DNA from: Impatiens glandulifera
Taxonomy: Eukaryota > Streptophyta > Magnoliopsida > Ericales > Balsaminaceae
Direction: 5' to 3'
NCBI RefSeq assembly: GCF_907164915.1
Contig: NC_061866.1
Location: 41,294,320 to 41,358,319 of the forward strand
DNA length: 64,000 nt
This document shows positions 35,963 to 47,849 of this stretch, piece by piece. The translations under genes were made by a program, and so were the position numbers. Each line of letters starts with the position of its first letter. The stretch's first letter is position 1. Below the pieces are notes generated by a model. That model ran no database searches, was not told where the DNA came from, and worked only from the letters and a program-made list of their open reading frames with translations.

Positions 35963-36587
35963 GGCGCACCATCCATCTCTTCCATGTTATTAAGTTGAAG
36001 GAGGATCCAAGTTTGATTTTTTTTTTCCTTCTGTAAGTTGATTGTTGTATGTATGTTTAAGGTATTATAATTTTTCTTCTAATCATAGTTTTATTATTTG
36101 TATTAATATGTTTTAAACGTGTTTAACTAATCAATTGCTACCGGAAATTGGGTTCTACCGGAAATCATATATTTTTTTGTTTTCGCCATCATTATCGCAT
36201 TGTCGATGAGTTGGTAAACAATATCTAAAAAATTTAGGTCAAGTGATAACAGACTATTTACCTACATATACTCGAGAAAACTTTACCAAAATAATCTTAC
36301 GGATATGAACAAAAACTATCCCTCAAAAATTGAAAATATTATTCGAAATATAAAACTTAAAAACGAAAATACGATCCGGCTAAACAAATTAAGAACGGAA
36401 ATATGATTCGACTAAACAATATATTGAATCAAATAAAATACACCATATACTCAAATATGAGTAATTGAAAAAAAAGAGACACTTTCTCATACTAAAAATA
36501 CAAAAACATTATGATTTTCTCGTTTATTGATAAATCAGAAAAGCTATTAAGAAGTTGATATAGCTCATCTACTCTCTACGTACGTAC

Positions 36588-36727
36588 ATGAAGGATCGAT
36601 CAGAAATGGTGAAGCTTGTCCGTCGACGTTGAAGAACATGAAGAAGAAAACTATTAAATTATCGACGCTGTGTAGCGTTGATGTGTGCATCTTATTTTTC
36701 TTGGCCGGCGGAAGAGGAGTGGAGAAA
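36588..36727 (+). pseudogene. Truncated MADS-unit fragment
   Basis: The first ~140 bases of a unit's gene end abruptly after GGAGTGGAGA. A fresh leader (AGCTATTAAGAAGTTGATAT) of copy 5 follows at once. This is the scar of an unequal exchange or deletion. Confidence 0.85.
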
Positions 36728-36780
36728 TCATAAAAGCTATTAAGAAGTTGATATAGCTCCTCTACTCTCTACGTATGTAC

Positions 36781-37630
36781 ATGAATGATCGATCGAAAAT
36801 GTTGAAAACTTGTACGTCGACGTTGAAGAACATGAAGAAGAAAAATATGGAATTATCGACGTTGTGTAGCGTTGATGTGTTCATCTTATCTTTCTCGGCC
36901 GACGAAAGAGAAATGGAGACTTGGCCTAAAAATCCTAACCAACGCAAACCAATTCTTAGGCGATACAAGGAACACCGATCCAAATTACTTAAATAATAAT
37001 AATAAGAGCGGAGTTGTAGTCGGAGTCGTAGGAACAACTGATCAATTTCGACGACGAACAAGTCCCCGGCCTTGTTCAAAAAATAGTGATTCTATTTTAT
37101 CGTTGGTTAATAGATTGTACTCAAATTCTTTAAAAGATTTTTTCCGACCAAATTGCAGCAAAGCTTCAGTTCATCAATTCCAAAATGGAGTTCCTCAAAT
37201 CGCAGCAGCAAATCTTCTCGAATCTTTATAATTCAGAAAATAATGCTGGTTATCAACCATTTACTCTCGATCCGCCGTCGCCGACATCTCATTTTTATTC
37301 CGACATTAATTCTGATGAAATAATATCACTTCTTGATGATCTACCCATCGTGTCATAAATTATTTGCGTTCCTCCTGTTGTTTCTGATGATCTGCCGTCA
37401 TTGCCCTAGGCAAGGGACATTATTAATGGTGATTTACAGATGTAGATGAATCAATATCTCAATTTCAATCATCAAGTCCCCTCCTCCTCAAATAAAATAA
37501 TAAACGAAGCATTATCAGACTAGCTTTTGTCATCTCTTTGTTCTGATGATCAGATGCAATTTGCACCGCCCGCGCAGCAATCGCAACAGTTCTCTACATT
37601 AATGGACGAGTTTCTGCGCGAATGTTTTAA
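36781..37630 (+). pseudogene. Type I MADS-box-like pseudogene, copy 5
   Basis: Starts ATGAATGATCG. An extra A after CTTAAA ends the MADS frame at ~36996, and shifts follow near 37130. Stops include TGTCATAA (~37357) and CCCTAGG (~37407). The terminal stop context has lost a T. More diverged in the MADS core (KTCTSTLKNMKKKNMELSTL). Confidence 0.8.
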
Positions 37631-38250
37631 GGCGCACCATCCATCTCTTCCATGTTATTAATTTGAAAGAGTATCCAAGTTTGATTTTTTTTTCTTCTGT
37701 ACGTTGATTACTGTATGTATGCTTTAAGGATTGTAATTTTTCTTCTAATCATAGTTTTATTATTTGTATTAATATGTTGTAAACGCTTTTAACTAATCAA
37801 TTGCTATCGGAAATCATATATTTTTTAGTTTTCGCTATCATTGTCGCATTGTCGCATTGTCAATGAGTTGTTAAACAATATCTAAAAATGTTAGGTCAAG
37901 TGATAACAGACTATTTACCTACAAATACTCGAGAAAGCTTTACCAAAATAATCTTACGGATATGAACAAAAACTACCCATCAAAAATTAAAAATATTATC
38001 AAAATATAAAACTTAAGAACGAAAAATACGATCCGGCTAAACAAATTAAGAACGAAAAATAAGATTCGACTTTTAAACAATATATTGAATCAGACAAAAT
38101 ACATCATATACTCAAATATGAGTAATTGAAGAAAAAAGGAGACACTTTCTCATACTAAAAATTCAAAAACATTATGATTTTCTCGTTTATTGATAAATCA
38201 GAAAAGTTATTAAGAAGTTGATAAAGCTCCTCTACTCTTTACGTACGTAC

Positions 38251-39098
38251 ATGAAGGATTAATCGGAAATAGTGAAAGCTTGTCCGTCAACGTTGAAGAA
38301 CATGAATAAGAAAACTATAGATTTATCGACGTTGTGTAGCGTTGATGTGTGCATCTTATCTTTCTCGGCCGATGGAAGAGAAGTTGAGACTTAGCCGAAA
38401 AATCATAAACAACTCAAACCCATTCTCAGGCGATACAAGGAAAACCAATCCAAATTACTTAATAATAATAATATAAGCGCAGTTGGAGTCGGAGTCGTAG
38501 GAACAACTAATCAATTTCGACGACGAACAAGTCCCCGACCCTGTTCTTGGATTAGAGATTCTATTTTATCGTTGGTTAATGGATTGTCCTCAAATTCTTT
38601 AAAGATTTTTTCCGACCAAATCGCAGCAAAGCTTCATATCATCAATTCCAAAATGGAGTTCCTCAAATCGCAACAGCAAAACTTCTCGAATCTTTATAAT
38701 TCAGAAAATAATGTTGGTTAGCAACCCTTTACTCTCGATCCGCCGCCGACGACATCTCATTTTTATTCCGACATTGATTTCAATGAAATAATATCACTTC
38801 TTGATGATCTACCCATCGTGTCAGAACTATTTGCGTTCCTCCTATTGTTTCTGATGATCTGTCGTCATTGCCCTGGGCAGGGGACATTATTAATGGTGAT
38901 TGGTAGATGCAGATGGATCAATATCTCAATTTCAATCTTCAAGTGCCCTCCTCCTCAAATACAATAATAAACTAAGCATCATCAGACTAGCTTTTGTCAT
39001 CTCTTTGTTTTGATGATCAGATGCAATTTGCACCGCCCGCGCAGCAATCACAACAGGTCTCTGCATTAATGGACGAGTTTTTGTGCGAATGTTCTTAA
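38251..39098 (+). pseudogene. Type I MADS-box-like pseudogene, copy 6
   Basis: The fourth codon is TAA (ATGAAGGATTAA). TGG to TAG lies in the TWP motif, with more stops downstream (e.g. GGTTAGCAA at ~38717 and TTGGTAGATG at ~38902). Its 3' half and spacer closely follow copy 1. Confidence 0.8.
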
Positions 39099-39668
39099 GG
39101 CGCACCATCCATCTCTTCCATGTTATTAACTTGAATGAGGATCCAAGTTTGATTTTTTTTCCCCTTTTGTACGTTGATTGTTGTATGTATACTTTAAGGC
39201 ATTGTAATTTTTCTTCTAATCATAGTTTTCTTATTTGTATTAATATGTTGTAAACGCGTTTAACTAATCAATTTCTACCGGAAATTGGGTTCTACCGGAA
39301 ATCATATATTTTTTAATTTTCGCCATCATTGTCGCATTGTCGATGAGTTGGTAAACAATATCTAAAAATGTTAGGTCAAGTGATAACAGACTATTTACCT
39401 ACATATACTCGAAATATTATTCGAAATATAAAACTTAAAAACGAAAATTATGATCCGGTTAACAAATTAAGAACGAAAAATAAGATTCGATTAAACAATA
39501 TATTGAATCAAACAAAATACACCATATACTCAAATATGAGTAATTGAAGAAAAAAGGAGACACTTTCTCATACTAAAAATTCAAAAACATTATGATTTTC
39601 TCGTTTATTGATAAATCAGAAAAACTATTAAGAAGTTGATATAGCTCCTCTACTCTCTACGTACGTAC

Positions 39669-40519
39669 ATGAAGGATCGATCGAAAATGGTGAAAGCTTG
39701 TCCGTTGACGTTGAAGAACATGAAGAAGAAAACTATGGAATTATTGACGTTGTGTAGCGTTGATGTGTGCATCTTATCTTTCTCGGCCGACGGAAGAGAA
39801 GTGATGACTTGGCCGAAAAATCCTAACCAACTCAAACCCATTCTCAGGCGATTCAAGGAAAACCGATCCAAATTACTTAATAATAATAATATAAGCGGAG
39901 ATGGAGTCGGAGTCGTAGGAACAACTGATCAATTTCGACGACGACGAACAAGTCCCCGGCCTTGTTCTTGGAATAGAGATTCTATTTTATCGTTGGTTAA
40001 TGGATTGTACTCAAATTCTTTAAAGATTTTTTCCGACCAAATTGTAGGAAAGCTTCAAATCATCAATCCAAAATGGAGTTCCTCAAATCGCAGCAGCAAA
40101 GCTTCTCGAATCTTTATAATTTAGAAAATAATGCTGGTTATCAACCATTTACTCTCGATTCGTCGCCGGCGACATCTCATTTTTATTCCGACATTGATTC
40201 TGATGAAATAATATCATTTCTTAATTATCTACCCATCGTGTCAGAAACTATTTGCGTTCCTCATGTTGTTTCTGATGATCTGCCGTCATTACTCTGGGCA
40301 AGGGACATTATTAATGGTGATTGATAGATGCAGATGAATCAATATCTCAATTTGAATCCTCAATTCACCTCCTCCTCAAATACAATAATAAACGAATCAT
40401 CATCAAACTGACTTTTTTCATCTCTTTGTTCTGATGATCAGATGCAATTTGCACCGCCCGCGCAGCAATCGCAACAGTTCTCTGCATTAATGAACGAGTT
40501 CCTGCGCGAATGTCCTTAA
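39669..40519 (+). pseudogene. Type I MADS-box-like pseudogene, copy 7
   Basis: Open from 39669 through the MADS and linker regions to ~40065. A one-base loss (AATCCAAAATGG for AATTCCAAAATGG) shifts frame there. MEFLKSQQQSF resumes at 40073 and stops at TGA 40322-40324 (TGG in others). It has an extra codon in the RRRRTSP run. Spacer and gene resemble copy 2. Confidence 0.85.
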
Positions 40520-41151
40520 GGTGCTTTATCCATCTCTTCCATGTTATTAACTTGAAGGAGGATCCAAGTTTGATTTTTTTTTTCTTCTATACGTTGATTG
40601 TTGTATGTATGCTTTATTTAAGGCATTATAATTTTTCTTCTAATCATAGTTTTATTATTTGTATTAATATGTTTTAAACGTGTTTAACTAATCAATTGCT
40701 ACCGGAAATTGGGTTCTACCGGAAATCATATATTTTTTAGTTTTCGCCATCATTGTCGCATTGTTGATGAGTTGGTAAACAATATCTAAAAATGTTAGGT
40801 CAAGTGATAACAGACTAATTACCTACATATACTCGAGAAAACTTTACCAAAATAATCTTACGAATATGAACAAAAACTACCCATCAAAAATTGAAAATAT
40901 TATTCGAAATATAAAACTTGAAAACGAAAATTATGATCCGGCTAAACAAATTAAGAACGAAAAATAAGATTCGACTAAACAATATATTGAATCAAACAAA
41001 ATACATCATATACTCAAATATGAGTAATTGAAGAAAAAAGGAGACACTTTCTCATACTAAAAATTCAAAAACATTATGATTTTCTCGTTTATTGATAATT
41101 AGAAAAGCTATTAAGAAGTTGATAAAGCTCATTTACTCTCTACGTACGTAC

Positions 41152-43181
41152 AGGAAGGATCAATCGGAAATAATAAAAGTTTGTCCGTCGACGTCGAAGA
41201 ACATGAATAAGAAAACTATGGAATTATCGACGTTGTGTAGCGTTGATGTGTGCATCTTATCTTTCTCGGCCGATGGAAGAGAAGTTGAGACTTGGCCGGA
41301 AAATCCTAACCAACTCAAACCCATTCTCAGGCGATACAAGGAACATCGATCCAAATTACTTAATAATAATAATAAAAGCGGAGTTGGAGTTGGAGTCGTA
41401 GGAACAACTGATCAATTTCGACGACGAACAAGTCCCCGGCCCTGTTCTTGGAATAGAGATTCTATTTTATCGTTGGTTAATGGATTGTCCTCAAATTCTT
41501 TAAAGATATTTTCCGACCAAATCGCAGCAAAGTTTCATATCATTGATTCCAAAATGGAGTTCCTCAAATCGCAGCAACTAAGCTTCTCGAATCTTTATAA
41601 TTCAGAAAATAATGTTGGTTATCAACCCTTTACTCCCGATCCACCGTCGGCGACATCTATTTTTATTCCGACATTGATTCTGATGAAATAATATCACTTC
41701 TTGATGATCTACCCATCGTGTCAGAAACTATTTGCGTTCCTCCTGTTATTTCTGATGATTTGTCGTCATTGCCCTGGGCAGGGGACATTATTAATGGTGA
41801 TTGGTAGATGTAGATTGATCAATATCTCAATTTCAATCCTCAAGTCCCCTCCTTCTCAAATACAATAATAAATGGGAAGAATGTCAATTTTATTTATAAA
41901 GTTGGAGGGAGGTGTCAAATTTATTTACAAAGTTGTAAAATTCTATTTATGTATACAAACTTGTCAAAATGTGTCAAAATTATTTGACATAACGAAATGT
42001 TTTAAACGGAGTTAATTTTTTATCCACGTGGATATTTATTTTATATTTTGTTTTAACTTTTTTTTTCAATTCAAACAGACTTTTTCTTTACATTTAATAA
42101 ATAAATAAATAATAATTTTATTCTCTCTCCTCCTTCACCCGATTCATATTCTTCTCATTTAAATCTTAATCTCCAAAATCTCATCCACCATTTCTAAGAC
42201 CCACTTTGTCTTCTCTCTCTGAATTTCACCCTATGTTCTTCTCAATTGATGTCAAAGTAATAGGTTATATATTCAATGCGAAACATCAAACTAGAAATTC
42301 TAGATTTCATTTGAATAATTTGCCTGCAACTAGAGGATTAGAACAATAAGTTTTTAGCGGATGGTTAGAATTTTGAAAAATAAAATTGAGATTTTGATAA
42401 GTTAAATGTGATATGTCACTTGTTTGTCATTGTTTCTGATTGTTCTTTGTGAAGGAAAAACTAGTTCCAAGATCGCTTCAGCTAGGGTTTTTAAACTCAT
42501 TTAGTTAGATCCTCAATCACAGAGTTCAATCGCAGATAAACAAGGTTTATTACAGATATTATATTGTTTGATCGAAAATGGTCCATTCGATGATCAGATC
42601 ACGAAACAAATCTGTATTATCAGGCCTAACAGTAATATCAAAGTCTATGAATGATCTAGTTAAAAAAGGAATAGCAAAAACAGCCTGCGACATCCTCTGG
42701 AGATTGAGATTCGATTTGTTGAGTTCTTGAATGTGAATAGATTGGTTGCGGCGGCTGTGAAAGAGAGGGGATGAAGATGATGGTAGGTAGAAGAAGGAAA
42801 ATTTTATTTATTTAATTTTATATATTAAATAGAAAAAGAAGGTCTGTTTGAAACCTAAAAAATAGGTTAAAAAAATATAAAAAAATAAATATCCACGTGG
42901 ATAAAATTTAACGCCGTTTGAGACATTCCGTTATGTTAAATAATTTTGACACATTTTGACAAGTTTATATACATAAATAGAATTTTACAACTTTGTAAAT
43001 AAATTTGACACCTCGTTCCAACTTTATAAATAAAATTGACATTCTTCCCAATAATAAATGAAGCATCATCAGACTGGCTTTTGTCATCTCTTTATTCTGA
43101 TGATCAGATGCAATTTGCATCGCTCGCGCAGCAATCGCAACAGCTGCATTAATGGACGAGTTCATGCACGAATGTCCTTAA
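41152..43181 (+). pseudogene. Type I MADS-box-like pseudogene, copy 8, split by a MITE
   Basis: The start codon is AGG, but the frame is open from an upstream ATG (41092) to 41691. It includes the MADS core and the QIAAKF…EFLKSQQLSFSNLY block in one frame, the longest uninterrupted reading in the array. A missing C (CATCTATTT for CATCTCATTT) then shifts it. A 1,176 bp element (41874-43049) splits the 3' part, which continues from 43060 to the tail. Confidence 0.85.
41874..43049. mobile_element. MULE-type MITE with ~185-265 bp TIRs and a 10-bp target duplication
   Basis: Tips GGGAAGAATGTCAATTTTAT and the exact inverse. The arms match over ~185 bp at about 90% or better and more weakly to ~265 bp. 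Perfect target duplication AATAATAAAT at 41864-41873 and 43050-43059. Unit 4 shows the empty site. Long TIRs with a 9-10 bp duplication indicate the Mutator superfamily. The ~600 bp interior (CTCTCTCC-rich leader, then unrecognised sequence) has no transposase. Confidence 0.9.
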
Positions 43182-43790
43182 GGTGCTCCATCCATCTCTT
43201 CCATGTTATTAACTTGAAGAAGGATCCAAGTTTGATTTTTTTATTTTTTTTTTTCATCTGTACGTTGATTGTTGTATGTATGCTTTAAGGCATTGTAATT
43301 TTTCTTCTAATCATAGTTTTATTATTTGTATTAATATGTTGTAAACGCGTTTAACTAATTAATTTCTACCGGAAATTGGGTTCTACCGGAAATCATATAT
43401 TTTTTAGTTTTCGCCATCATTGTCGCATTGTCGATGAGTTGGTAAACAATATCTAAAAATGTTAGGTCAAGTGATAACAGACTATTTATCTGCAAATACT
43501 CGAGAAAGCTTTACCAAAATAATTTTATGGATATGAACAAAACTACCCATCAAAAATTAAAAATATTATCAAAATATAAAATATAAAAACGAAAAATACG
43601 ATCCGGCTAAACAAATTAAGAACGAAAAATAAGATTCGACTTTTAAACAATATATTGAATCAAACAAAATACACCATATACTCAAATATTAATTGAAGAA
43701 AAAAGGAGACACTTTCTCAAACTAAAAATTCAAATCATTAAGATTTTTTCGTTTATTGATAAATCAGAAATGAGTTATAAGGATTTATGA
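43182..43790 (+). repeat. Last array spacer
   Basis: Copy of the unit spacer following copy 8. It closely matches the spacer after copy 5 (shared AATACTCGAGAAAGCTTTAC and GATTCGACTTTTAAACAAT). The array ends near GATAAATCAGAAATGAGTTA. Confidence 0.85.
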
Positions 43791-44339
43791 AGAGAATTAA
43801 ATTAAATATTAATTTAAATAAAACAATCTTATCAATCTTACATTAATATATATTCACATTTAAATTAAGGATGAAAACAATTGTGTACATTGTGTTTTAA
43901 GAAAAAATAAACTTTATTCTCTGGGTTTAAAATATACCCAAAAAAAATTACAACATGAAGTCTCATCTATTGATTAGTAGAGAGAATTCACATATGAAAA
44001 CAAAAATTGTGGTTGGAAAAAAATATTATAGTTTCAGATATGAAGAACAAATATACTTTGAGATAAAGGTCGAACATAATAAGATCGTTGTCAAAAACGT
44101 TAACCGACGCAAAACTCACCCCTTCGATAAAAAAAAATTAAATTGTCATGGATCATGAATGATCTAAATATAAAGAAAATATCATATACTGCTTTTTTAG
44201 AATCCATGTAATAAGTCATTATTGTCTAATAAAGAAATAGATGAAAATCATCTTATTATAAAAGTTTATTATAAAAGTTACGGAAATATATTTATAAAAA
44301 TGAAGAAAATAGATTGAGAGTATGTCGATTAATTTGTCA

Positions 44340-44418
44340 AATCATCTTCCAAATGTAATTGAACTCGTGACATTTTGGTCTCTTAAGCCGACTCTTACCA
44401 CTGAGCTACCTTGGTGGA
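44340..44418 (-). mobile_element. tRNA-derived SINE head (same family as 18298)
   Basis: On the minus strand: CCACCAAGGTAGCTCAGTGG (box A region), then GTCACGAGTTCAATT (box B). Box spacing matches that of the plus-strand copy at 18.3 kb. Confidence 0.55.
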
Positions 44419-44531
44419 ATATATATATAGTTACAATTGCAAATAATTTATAGACGATATAAACAAATGATATAAACTGTGTATGAAGTGAAAATTGAAA
44501 TCGCAAGGTAAGGTAATACGAATTTACCAGT

Positions 44532-44649
44532 AAGACTCCAACAAGAATTTCAAAAGAATTGTCAAACTTCTCAGAACTAGGATATACAACAAGACTCCAA
44601 CAAGAATTTCAAAAGAATTGTCAAACTTCTCAGAACTAGGATATACCAA
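44532..44649. repeat. 59-bp tandem duplication
   Basis: Bases 44532-44590 and 44591-44649 agree at all but one position near the end, indicating a recent local duplication. Confidence 0.95.
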
Positions 44650-45188
44650 CTCATATTAATCAGTTCGTTCTCTAAAAAATTGTTAAAGTGTGTAATTTGG
44701 CCGAAGATAAAAACATATATATATTTAAATATTTTTTAAACGCATAATAAAATGTCGATCACTTAAAACACAAATTACTCAAATATCTTTATCCCTAAAA
44801 TTAATAACATATGTTAAACTTTAGATTTAAGTTAAATGTTTGAACTAGGTGAAACATAAAAGAAATCAATGTGAATAATTTTATATTTATTAAAGTTGGT
44901 GAAAAAAATACCACTTTAACTAATTAAATATCAGAAGATATTTAACACATTTACAGTCATCTTCTTCTCTAGAGAGAAAGAGACCTGAATGGCTCTATCT
45001 TATCCATCTCTTCTACTCCCATTGGACAAAATCTCTCCACATCATCTCAATTCGATCTTCCATGCCCACTTTTGTTTTTAGTTTTTACAGACTAAGGCCC
45101 CTCCTTCCCATCATGTTCCATCCATAACCCAACAACTTTAACACTCACTCCCACCGCCCGGCGACCTGAAATCCGATTCTCAGGTGAA

Positions 45189-46221
45189 ATGGCCGCCGCA
45201 GCAGGTTCCTCATTCTCCACCTCCATGCATATCCGTTCCAACAAAACCTCTGCAATCGATCCCCTCCTACTCAAAATGGCATCTTTCCCACCCATCTCAA
45301 CTTCACACGCTTCCCGGAGATGGAAGATAGGCCGAAGAATAGTAGCAGCAGTAGAGCTGGAACAAACATCAATAGACCAAATTTCATCTCAACAACAAGA
45401 ACAAGATGAAGAAGAAGAAGAGTCTTCAACTGGCGGCAGTGTTAACACGAAGCTTTACTTTGGTAATTTGCCTTACAACTGTGATAGTGCTCAACTCGCC
45501 GGAATTATTCAAAATTACGCCAGCCCTGAACTGATTGAGGTACCAATCAAAGCAAAGCTTCATCCTTTATGCTTATGATTGATTTTTCCTGATTAAGTAA
45601 ACTTACAGGTTCTGTACAATAGAGACACGGGAAGAAGTAGAGGATTTGCTTTCGTGACTATGAGTAATATCCAAGACTGTAATGAAGTAATCCAGAATCT
45701 AGATGGATCTGTAATAACCCATTTTACACTGTTTCTATTTTCTTTCTTTTTTACATTACATTGTTAATTAAACATGAAAGAATCTAACTTGACAGCAGCA
45801 ATATGGAGGAAGAACATTGAGGGTGAACTTCTCAGACAAACCGAAACCCAAAGAGCCATTATACCCAGAAACAGAGTACAAGCTCTTTGTCGGAAACTTA
45901 GCATGGTCAGTTACATCTGAAACATTGACTAAAGCATTCCAAGAATACGGAAACCTGGTTGGAGCTAGAGTCTTGATCGATGGCGAAACAGGAAGATCGC
46001 GAGGTTATGGATTTGTCAGTTACTCCACCAAATCTGAGATGGATGCTGCTCTTGAGGCTATGAACGAAGTGGTAAAATTTGATACTATTTTCTCTACTAC
46101 ATCATCTTATCCTATTGTCTATCTTCAATTTTGATATATTTTTTAAAATTTTGTTCAGGAACTAGAAGGGCGAGCGATTAGGGTCAGTCCAGCAGAAGGT
46201 AAGAAGGCAGTAACAAACTAA
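45189..46221 (+). CDS. Chloroplast two-RRM ribonucleoprotein (cpRNP)
   Basis: Exons 45189-45539, 45609-45710, 45796-46071 and 46159-46221 join in frame to 263 residues. The N-terminus is Ser/Ala-rich and basic (MAAAAGSSFSTSMHIRS…RRWKIGRRIVAAVE), a plastid transit peptide. An acidic stretch (QEQDEEEEESS) follows, then two RRMs with RNP2/RNP1 pairs: KLYFGNLPY / RGFAFVTM and KLFVGNLAW / RGYGFVSY. Layout and linker (SDKPKPKEPLYPETE) are close to what I recall of the Arabidopsis At1g60000 protein. Family role: abundant stroma RNA-binding proteins that stabilise and help edit or process chloroplast transcripts. The third intron acceptor is a tandem CAGCAG, so one Gln may be optional. The gene converges on the PDLP-like gene 393 bp away. 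No defect seen. Confidence 0.92.
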
Positions 46222-46614
46222 AATAATATGCAATGTAATCGATACGGGCTAATAGATTGAATCATATCAATACATGTTGGTTTCGTCGAATGTTTGAGTT
46301 GAGTTAACAAATGGTTGTTCTGGTTACATGTTCAAGACTTTGTATAAACATTATTTGTTAACCTTACCTCAAAATTCAAAATACAGTTTCCATGCAACGA
46401 AATTCTATGGGAGTCAATTATAACATAAGAATATTCATTGAATTTGCTAAATACACATTAGATAACTTCTTCACATTCTAAACAAACAAAAAATAATCTT
46501 CCTACTAAGTGAGCAAATCCAATACACTTTCATGAATGAGAGCTGATAGGATCTAACCTCTCACAAAGAAGTAAGAACATTGCCCTCCTTTAGAATCGAA
46601 TCCACCTTCATATT
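46222..46614. other. Shared 3' region of two convergent genes
   Basis: 393 bp between the cpRNP stop and the PDLP-like stop. It must hold both 3' UTRs and polyadenylation signals, so overlapping transcripts are possible. No other feature seen. Confidence 0.6.
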
Positions 46615-47849
46615 TCAATAATCTGCAACAAAAACGGGCTAATATGAATCAAAAATTGAATTGAATGACCAAATGTGGCATATTACCCAATTACTTACCA
46701 TCATGCTTCTTCTTCACAGCATTCTTGAGAACAAGTAACAAAATGACTAATAACCCAACTCCAGCTAATGAACCCAAAATAATAGCTACAGTCTTCTTTG
46801 CATCTGTCCCTGACCCTACAAATATCAAATACATAATCAAATATTATAAGGTCTTTATCTTTCATTTCTAAAATGTCCCTATTTGGAAACAGTTAACCAT
46901 AAATTTAAGACAAAAAAAAGTGGAATTCTTTCATTAAATACAAAAGAAAGACAACAAGTGGGTCTAATTAATAATACACTATGGTAGCAAGCTTACAAAG
47001 GAAAAACATAATTTATAGTTTAATTCACTAACCCTAATTCCTTTAAGAAATGATAAAAAAAATAAAAGAAAGCAAACCTGATGAGGAGGAAGATGAAGAA
47101 TCAGATCTCTTTGGGGCCCCATTAGGATAATAGCTATAGCTAATAAAGCATTTATGAAGATAAACCTGTCCTGATATAGAACTTCCACATTCAACCTGAG
47201 AAGTCTGTACAGCACTCTTAACACAATCCCCACAATCCCCACTTCCCAAATCACCTTCACATTGACCTAAAACATACACAGATTCATAGCTGGTCATGTA
47301 AAATCCATTCCCATTTACACTTACAATCCCATTCTCAAGAGATGAAAGTGCAGTGTCCCTTCTCTCCTCAAATCCACTCCCCTCTACGTTTTTCCCACTG
47401 CATGTCTTGTAAAGCATCTTCATGCCTGAAATCTGAGGAAACCCAGAAACTTCGTAGAGCATATAGCAACCCAAAAGCTGAATTCTAGCGGAAACTTGCT
47501 TTCCACATAGTTTGTCGGTTAGGGTTGGAAGTTTACTCACACAGTTGTAACAATCCATGTTGGTTAGGTCACCTCTGCACTGAAATAGACCGGAAATGGT
47601 GGATTGAGCGTTACCTGCAGTGGTTTGGAAGAATTTGGTCTTTGAAGACTGAGAAACTAATGAACCGAAAAGGGTTGAGAGGGATTGAGAGTAAACCCCA
47701 GATGGGTCTGATAAGGGTTGGCTAGAACAGCCTTTGTAAACCAAGGAAGTGTAGTCAGAGTCGGATTTAGACATGGGGATGAGCTCGAGGTTGGTGAAGA
47801 AGGCTAGGAGAAGAGAGATGAGGGTAAAGGGTTTTGAAAAGAAACCCAT
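46615..47849 (-). CDS. PDLP: Plasmodesmata-located protein-like (PDLP): two DUF26 domains and a membrane helix
   Basis: Exons 47849-47078, 46815-46699 and 46622-46615 (phase 1 introns) encode 298 residues, normal for PDLPs. A signal peptide (MGFFSKPFTLISLLLAFF) is followed by two Gnk2/DUF26 domains, each with the C-X8-C-X2-C motif (CRGDLTNMDCYNC and CEGDLGSGDCGDC). Then come a Ser-rich stalk, a membrane helix (AIILGSLAGVGLLVILLLVL) and a short tail KKKHDDY. No kinase domain, so it is a receptor-like protein rather than a CRK kinase. The last exon adds only Tyr and the stop. Known PDLPs sit at plasmodesmata and regulate callose and cell-to-cell movement; DUF26 domains are lectin-like. Membership rests on domain order and tail; a cysteine-rich repeat secretory label would describe the same protein. 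Confidence 0.92.

Larger units (their letters stand above)
30695..43790 (+). repeat. Tandem array of MADS-box units (8 units plus 1 partial, ~1.45 kb each)
   Basis: Starts of the MADS frames fall at 30749, 32200, 33637, 35113, (36588 partial), 36781, 38251, 39669 and 41152. Each unit has a leader with ACGTACGTAC just before the start codon, the gene, and a ~600 bp spacer. Conserved spacer blocks include TACCGGAAAT twice, GTCGATGAGTTGGTAAACAA and AGGTCAAGTGATAAC. All units have the same orientation, as expected from unequal crossing over. Confidence 0.95.
43791..45188. other. Intergenic DNA between the array and the cpRNP gene
   Basis: No convincing gene; a 67-codon frame at 43955-44158 has no recognisable family. 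Contains a SINE head and a small tandem duplication (listed separately). Bases from ~44940 are the likely promoter and leader of the cpRNP gene. Confidence 0.5.

Noticed and set aside
43955..44158. 67-codon frame after the MADS array
   Set aside because: AT-rich, no recognisable family, no splice or promoter context.
47525..47725. Plus-strand frame opposite the PDLP gene
   Set aside because: Shadow of the DUF26 coding exon.
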